Shown: positions 26,545 through 35,128 of the stretch, piece by piece | How the letters are laid out: every line of letters begins with the position of its first letter | Position numbering within the stretch: the stretch's first letter is position 1 | NCBI RefSeq assembly: GCF_003545805.1 | Contig: NZ_NMQR01000012.1 | Coordinates: 53,561-117,560, forward strand | Source of the DNA: Photorhabdus sp. CRCIA-P01 | GTDB lineage: Bacteria; Pseudomonadota; Gammaproteobacteria; Enterobacterales; Enterobacteriaceae | Length of the DNA stretch: 64,000 bases | Direction of reading: 5' to 3' | Notes under the pieces: generated by a model | Seen by the model: only the letters and a program-made list of their open reading frames with translations | The model's database searches: none | Told to the model about the DNA's origin: nothing | Program-made: the position numbers and the translations under genes

Positions 26545-27465
26545 ATGCTTAAGTTTATTTTACGCCGTTGTTTAGAGGCGATCCCGACACTTTTTATTCT
26601 CATCACTATTTCGTTTTTCATGATGCGGCTGGCGCCAGGTAGCCCATTTACCGGTGAGCGGAAATTGCCACCAGAAGTGATGGCAAATATTGAAGCGAAA
26701 TATCATCTGAATGATCCCATGTATAAACAATATTTTGATTACTTAATCCAGCTTTCCAAAGGGGATTTTGGGCCTTCTTTTAAATATAAGGACTACACAG
26801 TTAATGATCTGGTCGCAACGGCATTTCCGGTGTCGGCTAAATTGGGTGCGTCGGCATTTATTATGGCGGTTGTGCTGGGGGTCAGCGCCGGGGTTATTGC
26901 CGCACTTAACCAAAACACGAAGTGGGATTATACGGTTATGGGGTTCGCCATGACGGGGGTTGTTATCCCAAGCTTTGTTGTGGCGCCGCTGTTGGTGCTG
27001 GTGTTCGCTATTCATCTTAAATGGCTGCCGGGAGGGGGCTGGAATGGCGGAGCGCCAAAATTTATGATCTTACCCATGGTAGCACTGTCTTTGGCCTATA
27101 TCGCCAGTATCTCGCGTATCACCCGTGGTTCGATGATAGAAGTGCTGCACTCTAATTTTATCCGTACTGCACGTGCTAAAGGGTTGCCGTTACGCATCAT
27201 TATATTCCGCCATGCCTTAAAGCCCGCTTTGCTGCCGGTCATCTCTTATATGGGGCCTGCTTTTGTCGGTATCATCACCGGTTCAATGGTGATTGAAACA
27301 ATCTTTGGTTTACCGGGAATAGGGCAGTTATTTGTTAATGGGGCGTTGAACCGTGACTATTCATTGGTATTAAGCCTGACTATTTTGGTTGGTGGCCTGA
27401 CTATTCTGTTCAATGCGATTGTTGATGTGTTGTATGCCGTCATCGATCCAAAGATCCGTTATTAA
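26545..27465 (+). CDS. oppB: oligopeptide ABC transporter permease OppB
   Basis: 306 residues, six membrane segments, with the first at about 9-30 (LEAIPTLFILITISFFMMRL). The binding-protein-dependent permease motif that docks the ATPase is present as RTARAKGLPLRIIIFRHALKPALLP (about 207-231). OppB pairs with OppC in the inner membrane to form the peptide channel. AGGAACGG lies before the ATG at 26545; oppC follows after 14 bp. Confidence 0.97.
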   Translation: MLKFILRRCLEAIPTLFILITISFFMMRLAPGSPFTGERKLPPEVMANIEAKYHLNDPMYKQYFDYLIQLSKGDFGPSFKYKDYTVNDLVATAFPVSAKLGASAFIMAVVLGVSAGVIAALNQNTKWDYTVMGFAMTGVVIPSFVVAPLLVLVFAIHLKWLPGGGWNGGAPKFMILPMVALSLAYIASISRITRGSMIEVLHSNFIRTARAKGLPLRIIIFRHALKPALLPVISYMGPAFVGIITGSMVIETIFGLPGIGQLFVNGALNRDYSLVLSLTILVGGLTILFNAIVDVLYAVIDPKIRY

Positions 27466-27479
27466 GACTGGAGCGCGCA

Positions 27480-28388
27480 ATGATAGTCAATAAACAAAAC
27501 AGCGAAGCTCTGGAAAATTTCTCTGAGCAACTGGAAATTGAAGGCCGCAGTTTGTGGCAGGATGCACGACGTCGTTTTATTCACAACCGGGCAGCGATTG
27601 CCAGTTTGTGCTTGTTATCTTTGATTACTTTGTTTGTGATCCTGGCACCGATGCTGGCCCAGTTTACTTACGATGATACTGACTGGGCTATGATGTCTAT
27701 GTCACCTGATTTTGAATCAGGTCACTATTTCGGTACCGATTCCTCTGGCCGTGATTTACTGGTACGTGTTGCTATTGGTGGGCGTATTTCATTGATGGTT
27801 GGGATTGCCGCGGCCTTGGTTGCAGTAGTCGTTGGAACTTTGTATGGGTCATTATCCGGTTATCTGGGTGGAAAAATAGACTCAGTGATGATGCGCCTGT
27901 TGGAAATTCTGAATTCATTCCCCTTCATGTTCTTTGTGATCCTGCTGGTGACTGTTTTTGGACAGAATATTTTGCTGATATTTGTTGCGATTGGCATGGT
28001 GTCATGGCTGGATATGGCGCGTATTGTCCGTGGTCAGACACTGAGCTTGAGACGTAAGGAATTTATTGAAGCGGCGCTGGTGTGTGGGGTGTCAACCCGT
28101 TACATCGTGTTACGCCACATTGTCCCTAATGTATTGGGTGTGGTGGTGGTTTATGCATCTTTATTAGTCCCAAGCATGATTCTGTTTGAATCGTTTCTTA
28201 GCTTTCTGGGATTGGGAACGCAGGAACCATTAAGCAGTTGGGGAGCGTTGTTAAGTGATGGAGCGAATTCGATGGAAGTTTCCCCGTGGTTGCTGATGTT
28301 TCCTGCCGGTTTTCTGGTGGTGACCCTGTTTTGTTTTAACTTTATCGGCGATGGCTTGCGTGATGCCCTCGATCCGAAAGATCGTTAA
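27480..28388 (+). CDS. oppC: oligopeptide ABC transporter permease OppC
   Basis: 302 residues with an amphipathic N terminus (SLWQDARRRFIHNRAA) and six membrane segments. Conserved parts are HYFGTDSSGRDLLVRVAIGGRISL (about 81-104) and the ATPase-coupling EAA loop RKEFIEAALVCGVSTRYIVLRHIVPN (about 196-221). It is the second half of the peptide channel. The gene is 14 bp behind oppB and 9 bp before oppD, in a tight operon. Confidence 0.97.
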   Translation: MIVNKQNSEALENFSEQLEIEGRSLWQDARRRFIHNRAAIASLCLLSLITLFVILAPMLAQFTYDDTDWAMMSMSPDFESGHYFGTDSSGRDLLVRVAIGGRISLMVGIAAALVAVVVGTLYGSLSGYLGGKIDSVMMRLLEILNSFPFMFFVILLVTVFGQNILLIFVAIGMVSWLDMARIVRGQTLSLRRKEFIEAALVCGVSTRYIVLRHIVPNVLGVVVVYASLLVPSMILFESFLSFLGLGTQEPLSSWGALLSDGANSMEVSPWLLMFPAGFLVVTLFCFNFIGDGLRDALDPKDR

Positions 28389-28397
28389 GGAGGTAAC

Positions 28398-29396
28398 ATG
28401 AACAGCGTTAAAAACCAGAAAAGTTCTGAGCCGTTGTTAATTGTTAACGATTTGAACGTGACTTTTAGTACCCCGGATGGGGATGTCACTGCGGTGAACA
28501 AACTGAATTTTGATTTACGGGCAGGGGAAACTCTGGGAATCGTCGGTGAATCTGGTTCTGGAAAATCACAAACTGCTTTTGCTCTGATGGGATTGCTTGC
28601 CAGAAACGGCACGATTGGCGGCTCTGCTGTTTTTAATGGCAGGGAAATTCTTAACTTGGAAGAGAAAGAACTTAACCGCATGAGAGCGGAAGAAATATCA
28701 ATGATATTTCAGGACCCAATGACTTCTCTCAATCCCTATATGCGTATTGGTGACCAGCTCACGGAAGTATTAATGCTGCATAAACGTATGAGTAAAAGTG
28801 AAGCATACCTTGAATCGATTCGGATGCTGGATGCCGTCAAAATGCCAGAAGCACTTAAGCGAATGCGGATGTATCCTCATGAATTTTCTGGTGGGATGCG
28901 TCAGCGTGTGATGATCGCAATGGCATTGTTATGCCGGCCAAAATTGCTGATTGCTGACGAGCCGACAACTGCACTTGATGTTACGGTTCAGGCACAGATT
29001 ATGATTCTGCTGAATGAACTGAAACAGGAGTTTAATACCGCGATAATTATGATTACTCACGATTTGGGAGTCATTGCCGGTGTTTGTGACAAAGTCCTGG
29101 TGATGTACGCGGGGAGAACAATGGAGTATGGCACGGCCCGCGAAGTGTTTTATCAACCAACTCATCCTTATTCTATTGGCCTTCTTAGTGCTGTTCCCCG
29201 TCTTGATGGTGATGAAGAGTTATTGACAACAATCCCGGGGAATCCGCCTAATTTATTACGGTTGCCGAAAGGGTGCCCGTTCCAGCCACGTTGTCAGTTT
29301 GCAATAGACCATTGCGTAGATTGTGAACCAAAGTTAGAGGCATTTGGCAATGGGCGTTTGCGAGCTTGTTTTAAAGCACCGGGAGAATTGGTATGA
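28398..29396 (+). CDS. oppD: oligopeptide ABC transporter ATP-binding protein OppD
   Basis: 332 residues. ABC ATPase with Walker A GESGSGKSQ (about 51-59), Q-loop in MIFQDPMTSLNPYM, signature FSGGMRQR (about 161-168), Walker B LLIADEPTTALDV and H-loop His in MITHDLGV. The C-terminal oligopeptide-transport extension carries Cys residues (KGCPFQPRCQFAIDHCVDCEPKL) that can hold an iron-sulphur cluster in relatives. A perfect AAGGAGGT ribosome site precedes the ATG. Its stop overlaps the oppF start by four bases (ATGA). Confidence 0.97.
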   Translation: MNSVKNQKSSEPLLIVNDLNVTFSTPDGDVTAVNKLNFDLRAGETLGIVGESGSGKSQTAFALMGLLARNGTIGGSAVFNGREILNLEEKELNRMRAEEISMIFQDPMTSLNPYMRIGDQLTEVLMLHKRMSKSEAYLESIRMLDAVKMPEALKRMRMYPHEFSGGMRQRVMIAMALLCRPKLLIADEPTTALDVTVQAQIMILLNELKQEFNTAIIMITHDLGVIAGVCDKVLVMYAGRTMEYGTAREVFYQPTHPYSIGLLSAVPRLDGDEELLTTIPGNPPNLLRLPKGCPFQPRCQFAIDHCVDCEPKLEAFGNGRLRACFKAPGELV

Positions 29397-30394
29397 ATCT
29401 GATTGAAAAAAGACGCGTGCTGCTGGAAGTCGTCGATCTGAAAGTCCACTTTGATATCAAAGATGGCACACAATGGTTTTGGCAACCAGCAAAAACTTTG
29501 AAAGCGGTTGATGGCGTCACATTGAGGTTGTATGAAGGGGAAACTCTTGGTGTGGTTGGCGAATCTGGTTGCGGTAAATCGACTTTTGCTCGCGCAATTA
29601 TCGGATTGGTCAAGTCTTCCGGTGGCTCGGTAACTTGGTTGGGAAAAAGCCTGCTGGATATGAATGATAAGCAGTGGCGGGATATTCGCAGCGATATCCA
29701 GATGATATTCCAAGACCCATTAGCATCCCTGAATCCGCGAATGACGATTGGCGATATTATCGCTGAGCCACTGCGCACTTATCATCCTAAGATGAAAGAG
29801 CTGGAAATTAAAGAGCGGGTAAAAGCGATGATGATGAAGGTTGGGTTATTGCCGAATCTGATTAACCGTTACCCGCATGAATTCTCTGGCGGTCAATGTC
29901 AACGTATCGGGATTGCCCGTGCGCTTATTCTTGAACCTAAGTTGGTGATTTGTGATGAACCGGTATCTGCACTTGATGTCTCCATTCAGGCTCAGGTCGT
30001 GAACCTGTTGCAGGAATTACAACGGGAAATGGGGCTGTCGCTGATTTTTATCGCCCATGATCTTGCCGTGGTTAAGCATATATCTGACCGTGTATTGGTG
30101 ATGTACCTTGGGCATGCGGTGGAATTGGGTACTTATGATGAGGTTTACCATAATCCACAGCACCCTTATACCAAGGCGTTGATGTCGGCGGTCCCGGTGC
30201 CTGATCCGGATAAAGAACGAAATAAACACATTGAATTGCTGGAAGGTGAATTACCGTCACCTATCAACCCGCCATCAGGATGTGTTTTCCGTACTCGTTG
30301 CCCAATGGCAGATCCTGAATGTGCTAAAACCCGGCCATTGATGGAGGGGAGTTTCCGTCATGCCGTGTCTTGTTTGAAGGTTGATCCATTGTAG
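29393..30394 (+). CDS. oppF: oligopeptide ABC transporter ATP-binding protein OppF
   Basis: 333 residues. ABC ATPase with Walker A GESGCGKST (about 57-65), MIFQDPLASLNPRM, signature FSGGQCQRIGIARAL (about 164-178), Walker B LVICDEPVSALDVS and the His switch in FIAHDLAVVKH. The C-terminal part has the Cys-containing SGCVFRTRCPMADPECAKTRP segment of the Opp/Dpp group. It forms the ATPase heterodimer with OppD. It starts on the ATGA overlap with oppD. No clear terminator follows; an ERIC element lies 67 bp after the stop. Confidence 0.97.
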   Translation: MNLIEKRRVLLEVVDLKVHFDIKDGTQWFWQPAKTLKAVDGVTLRLYEGETLGVVGESGCGKSTFARAIIGLVKSSGGSVTWLGKSLLDMNDKQWRDIRSDIQMIFQDPLASLNPRMTIGDIIAEPLRTYHPKMKELEIKERVKAMMMKVGLLPNLINRYPHEFSGGQCQRIGIARALILEPKLVICDEPVSALDVSIQAQVVNLLQELQREMGLSLIFIAHDLAVVKHISDRVLVMYLGHAVELGTYDEVYHNPQHPYTKALMSAVPVPDPDKERNKHIELLEGELPSPINPPSGCVFRTRCPMADPECAKTRPLMEGSFRHAVSCLKVDPL

Positions 30395-30461
30395 TTAAGA
30401 TTGATTGTAGTTATTGCGAAATTTTGTAGGACATTAAATGTGAGAGTTACTTTTTGGGTTT

Positions 30462-30588
30462 TATACCCTTCATCTTCCAAGCTGCTGCTTTGTTGGCAGC
30501 TTTCACTCACCCCAGTCACATAGTTATCTATGCTCCTGGGGATTCATTCACTTGCCGCCGCGCTGCAACTCGAAATCTATTAGGTATA
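30462..30588 (-). repeat. ERIC element, copy 3
   Basis: 127-bp ERIC palindrome bounded by TATA, in the same orientation as copies 2, 4 and 5. It lies between the convergent oppF and yciU genes and would form a long hairpin at the 3' end of either transcript. Confidence 0.93.
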
Positions 30589-30666
30589 TATTAGGGTTCA
30601 GACCCGTATGAAAATGAGTAGCTCTCACTCTTTGAAGAAGAAAAGAATAGATCAAAATCACTGACT

Positions 30667-31020
30667 TCAATCTTTCCACAAAATATGGCAAATCGGGTGA
30701 GATTTTTCCCGGCAAATCAAAATACGAGCGAAAATATCATTAATTTCAGCATCTTCAGATTCTGCTAGCCCGATAATGACTTCGGCAAAGAAATCAGGAT
30801 GTGGATTGAAATCCACGTGTTCAAGCCACCCATCAGAAGGGGGCAGTAATTCCGCGCCGCCACGTATTTCGAATTGCAGGCTAAATAGCAGAATATCAGC
30901 GGGATCAAGGTTGAACGAAGCCCGTTCGAGAAAGATGTCATAGGCTTTCTCAAGGGTTTCATCTTCTGTCATTCGGTTATTGAAGTCTAAATCCATAGCT
31001 TGTGGGGATCTGTTGTCCAT
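30667..31020 (-). CDS. yciU: acidic dsDNA-mimic protein YciU (DUF440)
   Basis: 117 residues, strongly acidic. Sequence such as [81 protein letters not shown] matches the YciU/HI1450 family, thought to mimic double-stranded DNA by charge pattern; its partner is not settled. The E. coli protein begins at the equivalent of the ATG at 30996 (MDLDFNN), eight codons inside; neither start has a good ribosome site, so the exact start is open. It follows clsA on the same strand, as in E. coli. Confidence 0.92.
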   Translation of the reverse strand: MDNRSPQAMDLDFNNRMTEDETLEKAYDIFLERASFNLDPADILLFSLQFEIRGGAELLPPSDGWLEHVDFNPHPDFFAEVIIGLAESEDAEINDIFARILICREKSHPICHILWKD

Positions 31021-31108
31021 ATTGATTTATTCGTGGGTCATGATGAGTGAATTAAAGCATGATGAAGCATTGATTGGTACCCCCGTCTTTACAAGACGAG
31101 GGGATTGG

Positions 31109-32569
31109 TCACAGTAGCGGGCTAAAGAAGTAACAAATACGCTCAATAATCCGATGCCACAAAGGGCGTTGTTCCCACTCATTGGTTTCCAGCAATGTAG
31201 AATGGGCTATATAATCGTATTGCACCAGCGTCAGATCATTACCAAAGTTTTCATCATCAATAACCACGGTAATTTCGAAATTCAGCCACAGGCTACGCAT
31301 ATCGAGATTCACTGACCCCACCATGCTGAGTTGGCCATCAACTAAAACGCTTTTGGTATGTAGCAATCCATCTTCAAACTGATAAATCTTAACACCGGCG
31401 TTTAATAGTTCAGCAAAAAATGCCCGGCTTGCCCAACGAACCAGGAAGAAATTATTTCTGCGTGGAACGATAATAATCACTTCAACCCCTCGTAAAGCTG
31501 CGGTGCAAATCGCATTTGTCAGGTCATCACTGGGAACAAAATAAGGGGTAGTTAAAATCAGTTGTTTACGGGCAGAGAAAATAGCCGTCATTAAAGATTG
31601 TTGAATCAATTCCTCAGGGAATCCGGGGCCGGATGCAATAACCTGAGTTGTGTGCCCACTGGCCTGTTCAAATGGCATGATATTGTTATCTGGTGATGGC
31701 GGAAAGATACGTTGACCGGTTTCCATTTCCCAGTCACAAGCGTAAATAACCCCCATGGTTGTGGTAACCGGCCCTTCCATTCGTACCATGATGTCAATCC
31801 ATTGCCCAACACCGGCATCTTGTTTAAAGAAGCGTGGATCGACCATATTCATACTGCCGGCATAAGAAATATAATCGTCTATCAAGATAATTTTACGATG
31901 CTGGCGCAGATCCATTCGGCGTAGAAATAAACGGAATATATTGACCCGCAAAGCTTCAACAAATTCAATTCCCGCCTGGCGCATGATATCCGGGTATTGG
32001 CTACGGCAATATAACCAGCTACCTGCTGAATCCACCATAATACGGCATCTAACTCCTCGGTGTGCGGCGGCCATAAGCGCATCAGTCACTTGTTCAACTA
32101 AGCCGCCGGATTGCCAGATGTAAAACACCATATCAATGCTGTGCTTGGCATTCTCAATATCTTTGATAATGGTTTTTAGTGAATGGTCATAGGTTGTCAG
32201 TAGTTGGATCTTGTTACCTTTAACGCCCGCAAGCCCTTGCCGTCGTTCGCAAAGCTGGAATAGCGGTGCCGCGACTTCGCTATTTTCCGTAGCGAAGATA
32301 TGACGAGATTTGCGCAATTCTTCGAGCCATACGGTTGTTGAAGGCCACATGGCTTTTGCTTGTTCAACTCTGCGTTTCCCCAAATGCAGCTCACCAAATG
32401 ACAGGTAAGCGATGATTCCAACTAAGGGTAGGATATAAATAATCAGCAGCCAGGTCATAGCGGAAGTTACAGGCCGGCGTTTTATCAGAATGCGTAAGGT
32501 GATACTGGCAACAATCAGCCAATAAAAGAAAATAGCAAGCCAACTTAGGACGGAATAAAAGGTTGTCAT
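31109..32569 (-). CDS. clsA: cardiolipin synthase A
   Basis: 486 residues from the ATG at 32569, the same length as E. coli ClsA; a TTG three codons upstream is not needed. Two N-terminal membrane segments (about 3-25 and 35-60) anchor it in the inner membrane. Two phospholipase D HKD motifs follow: [10 protein letters not shown] with AGSMN (about 222-240) and [22 protein letters not shown] (about 402-423). It joins two phosphatidylglycerols into cardiolipin and glycerol. A stem at 31080-31104 between it and yciU has no T run. Confidence 0.96.
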   Translation of the reverse strand: MTTFYSVLSWLAIFFYWLIVASITLRILIKRRPVTSAMTWLLIIYILPLVGIIAYLSFGELHLGKRRVEQAKAMWPSTTVWLEELRKSRHIFATENSEVAAPLFQLCERRQGLAGVKGNKIQLLTTYDHSLKTIIKDIENAKHSIDMVFYIWQSGGLVEQVTDALMAAAHRGVRCRIMVDSAGSWLYCRSQYPDIMRQAGIEFVEALRVNIFRLFLRRMDLRQHRKIILIDDYISYAGSMNMVDPRFFKQDAGVGQWIDIMVRMEGPVTTTMGVIYACDWEMETGQRIFPPSPDNNIMPFEQASGHTTQVIASGPGFPEELIQQSLMTAIFSARKQLILTTPYFVPSDDLTNAICTAALRGVEVIIIVPRRNNFFLVRWASRAFFAELLNAGVKIYQFEDGLLHTKSVLVDGQLSMVGSVNLDMRSLWLNFEITVVIDDENFGNDLTLVQYDYIAHSTLLETNEWEQRPLWHRIIERICYFFSPLL

Positions 32570-32816
32570 ATTCGGCAATCAATCCTGTTTTGTTCAGACA
32601 TCTGTTGGTGGCGTTTAACACGGTTTCCTCAAGATTCGGGATATAACGATCTAATTAACCCGATGAATTTACCAAAAAATCGGCAAATATACTGCAAGCA
32701 TCATACTTGATATTGGTCATTTCGCATTATTGAGACAAAAAGTACTATCCAGATACGCCTTGGATATCTTTTTTAAAGGCTTATAATGAGCGTGATGTTT
32801 TTATAGGTAGATTTTT

Positions 32817-32999
32817 ATGAAACGTAGTCGGAATGAAGTAGGGCGGTGGCGGATGTTACGCCAGAATCTCAACCGCCGTCGCCGTTGGCTGGAAGGGCAA
32901 TCAAGACGCAATTTGCGTATTTATTCACTGCGTAAATTAAATGGTTATAAACAGCGTCGAGCTTTATTGTTTGTTCAGCATGGCGAATGGATACATTGA
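32817..32999 (+). CDS. yciY: small basic protein YciY
   Basis: 60 residues, very rich in Arg and Lys. The start MKRSRNEVGRWRM and the middle RRRWLEGQSRRNLRIYSLRK match the small enterobacterial protein YciY, which lies next to cls in E. coli. Its function is unknown; the charge suggests nucleic acid or ribosome contact. AGGTAG is a weak ribosome site five bases upstream. It is divergent from clsA. E. coli kch and yciI, found between here and tonB, are absent. Confidence 0.85.
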   Translation: MKRSRNEVGRWRMLRQNLNRRRRWLEGQSRRNLRIYSLRKLNGYKQRRALLFVQHGEWIH

Positions 33000-33048
33000 A
33001 AAAATAATATTTTTGGCCTTATATTCACGCTCTCCTACAATCTTTATT

Positions 33049-33073
33049 GAATATGATTGCTATTTGCATTTAC
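33049..33073. promoter_or_regulatory. candidate Fur box upstream of tonB
   Basis: GAATATGATTGCTATTTGCATTTAC, read on the other strand as AATGCAAATAGCAATCATATTC, resembles the AT-rich hexamer array of Fur sites and lies 29-53 bp before the tonB start, over the expected promoter. Iron control of tonB is usual in enteric bacteria. Confidence 0.5.
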
Positions 33074-33101
33074 ACTAGCAGTCATTCGAGGATTGAATAT
33101 T

Positions 33102-33782
33102 ATGCTGCTAATCAAGAATTCCCTTATGCGCTGGATACATTGGCCAATATTGTTGTCAGTTTGTTTACACGTTTCTGTTGCTGCCGCGCTTTTTTGTTCT
33201 GCAATACCGGAAAAGCAGCCTGATGCTGCACTTATGTCTGTTGCTATGATTCAGTTAGCTGCCGAAGAAGCTCCTGTTTCAGAGCCGGCAGCGCCTGAAC
33301 CTGAGTCAGAGCCAGAAGAGCCGGAACCTGTTCCGGAGCCGGTAATTCCAAAACCAGAGGTGAAGAAGCTAAAACCGGAAGTGAAGAAGAAAATTGTTAA
33401 AAAGCAATCTGAACCCGTTGAAAAGAGAGCTGAACAACCGGAAAAGCCGTTGTTTAATCAGAATGCATTGGCTAACCGTACTGATAATAATCAGAATAAA
33501 CCCGTGGTTAAACCGCGGAATGGGCCAAGAGCATTAAGTAAAGCGTTACCTGTCTACCCATCCAGAGCTTCGGCATTGGGTACCGAAGGTTATGTGAAAG
33601 TCAAATATGATATTGATGAAGACGGACGGGTAAAAAATGTAGAAGTGATTGGCGCTAATCCACCCAATGTTTTTGAAAGGGAGGTGAAAAAAGCGATGAG
33701 AAAATGGCGCTTTGAAAAAATACCCGCGATGGGTTATATCACAACCGTTGAATTTAAAATTACGGGTATATCTCAATCCTGA
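33102..33782 (+). CDS. tonB: energy-transducing protein TonB
   Basis: 226 residues from the ATG at 33102, preceded by GAGGA; a TTG at 33057 in the same frame lies over the promoter and is rejected. The single membrane anchor (about 11-29, PILLSVCLHVSVAAALF) has the Ser and His that contact ExbB/ExbD. A periplasmic Glu-Pro and Lys-Pro-rich spacer (about 55-105) leads to the C-terminal domain with LPVYPSRASALGTEGYVKVKYDIDEDGRV, which binds the TonB box of outer membrane receptors. It drives uptake of siderophores and vitamin B12. Convergent with yciA. Confidence 0.96.
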   Translation: MLLIKNSLMRWIHWPILLSVCLHVSVAAALFCSAIPEKQPDAALMSVAMIQLAAEEAPVSEPAAPEPESEPEEPEPVPEPVIPKPEVKKLKPEVKKKIVKKQSEPVEKRAEQPEKPLFNQNALANRTDNNQNKPVVKPRNGPRALSKALPVYPSRASALGTEGYVKVKYDIDEDGRVKNVEVIGANPPNVFEREVKKAMRKWRFEKIPAMGYITTVEFKITGISQS

Positions 33783-33802
33783 TGGTCGGGGAAATGCAAA
33801 TA

Positions 33803-33833
33803 AAAAAGGAGCATTATTGATACGCTCCTTTTT
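33803..33833. terminator. bidirectional terminator tonB / yciA
   Basis: AAAAAGGAGC / GCTCCTTTTT around an 11-base loop between convergent genes, with A and T runs on the two sides. Confidence 0.88.
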
Positions 33834-33856
33834 CCATTAACCATTAATAATTAGGC

Positions 33857-34288
33857 TTATTCGCTAGTGCTGCTAGCGAGTTGAAAGTGGGTTTTACCTT
33901 CTGGTAACCGACGCGGGGTATTATCTTCATTAACCGCGACATAAGTGAATACTGCTTCGGTTGCACGGTAGCGTTGACCGACAGGTTCAGAGGCGACTTT
34001 CTTCACCCAGACTTCGATATTGATGGTAATCGAACTGTTACCGGTTTTGAGACAATGTGCATAGCAGCAGACGACATCACCAACGGCAACGGGTTTCAGG
34101 AAAGTAATACCATCTACTCTGACAGTGACAACACGGCCTTCCGCGATTTCTTTTGCCAGAATTGCACCACCAATATCCATTTGTGACATTAACCATCCAC
34201 CAAAAATATCTCCGTTGGCGTTGGTATCAGCGGGCATAGCCAGTGTGCGGAGGACTAACTCTCCGTTAGGTAATTGTTGTTGTGTCAT
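33857..34288 (-). CDS. yciA: acyl-CoA thioesterase YciA
   Basis: 143 residues of the hot-dog fold. The family block LRTLAMPADTNANGDIFGGWLMSQMDIGGAILAKE (about 12-46) contains the active-site Asp in NGDIFGG; MPVAVGDVVCCYA-like and INIEVWVKKVASEPVGQRY strands follow. It hydrolyses a broad range of acyl-CoAs and is linked to membrane lipid turnover. Gene order tonB-yciA-yciB-yciC is as in E. coli. Confidence 0.95.
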   Translation of the reverse strand: MTQQQLPNGELVLRTLAMPADTNANGDIFGGWLMSQMDIGGAILAKEIAEGRVVTVRVDGITFLKPVAVGDVVCCYAHCLKTGNSSITINIEVWVKKVASEPVGQRYRATEAVFTYVAVNEDNTPRRLPEGKTHFQLASSTSE

Positions 34289-34365
34289 TGAAAACTTTAC
34301 TTTATTTGATGAAAAAACAATACCTGCCTACAGACGATAGCAGGCAGATATCCATGTGAATAGGG

Positions 34366-34902
34366 TTACTTCTGTTCGCGTGGCAGGTGACGGTAAATAT
34401 ATACTACACTGAGCACGGTGAAAACCAGAGTCAGGGCAGTCAGACCAAATACTTTAAAGTTAACCCAGACATCTTGTGGTAACCAGAATGCCACATAAAT
34501 ATTAGCCAGTGCACAGGCAATAAAAAACAGAGCCCATGCCGTATTGAGTTTATTCCAGACAAAATCGGGTAAAACCAGCTCTTTTCCTAGCATTTTCTGA
34601 ATCAGTGGTTTTTTCATAAACCATTGGCTGCCTAGCAAGGCTAATGCGAATAAGGCATAGATTGCGGTCACTTTCCATTTGATAAATAGATCACTGTGGA
34701 AAGCTAAAGTTAAAGTACCGAAAACAGTAACCATGATAAACGTGATCAGGGAAGCTTTCTCTACTTTCCGGTAGAGGAAATAAGTTATAGCGACAGCTAA
34801 ACCGGTGGCGGCGATCAGTGCCCCGGAAGCGTAGAAAATGTCATACATTTTGTATACGACAAAAAAGACGACTAAAGGTAGAAAGTCTAAAAGTTGTTTC
34901 AT
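34366..34902 (-). CDS. yciB: inner membrane-spanning protein YciB
   Basis: 178 residues with five predicted membrane segments, starting [34 protein letters not shown]. It is the septation-related YciB/IspZ family; in E. coli it interacts with cell elongation and division proteins and is linked to envelope integrity. The [20 protein letters not shown] and [29 protein letters not shown] segments are typical. It is 77 bp upstream of yciA on the same strand. Confidence 0.94.
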   Translation of the reverse strand: MKQLLDFLPLVVFFVVYKMYDIFYASGALIAATGLAVAITYFLYRKVEKASLITFIMVTVFGTLTLAFHSDLFIKWKVTAIYALFALALLGSQWFMKKPLIQKMLGKELVLPDFVWNKLNTAWALFFIACALANIYVAFWLPQDVWVNFKVFGLTALTLVFTVLSVVYIYRHLPREQK

Positions 34903-35128
34903 AGTTTGAACCTATTGTAATTCCGGCAGCTGACTCTATCCGATTTTGGTGGTTGAATATACTAAGCGGCAACAGTATGGCTTTATTTATCGATAAATAA
35001 AGATTTTTATCGATCTGTTTCGCACAATTTTACCATAAAGAGCGATGTAATTAACTTCCTGTTGTCAGTGAGCATATAACACAGCATTATAGCCAAAACC
35101 CGTTGAAAAATAAGAGGGCATAAACCAG

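Noticed and set aside
32570..32578. TTG start for clsA
   Set aside because: The ATG at 32569 gives the same 486-residue length as the E. coli protein.
33057..33101. TTG-initiated N-terminal extension of tonB
   Set aside because: It overlaps the probable Fur box and promoter; the ATG at 33102 has a good ribosome site and gives a normal TonB membrane anchor.
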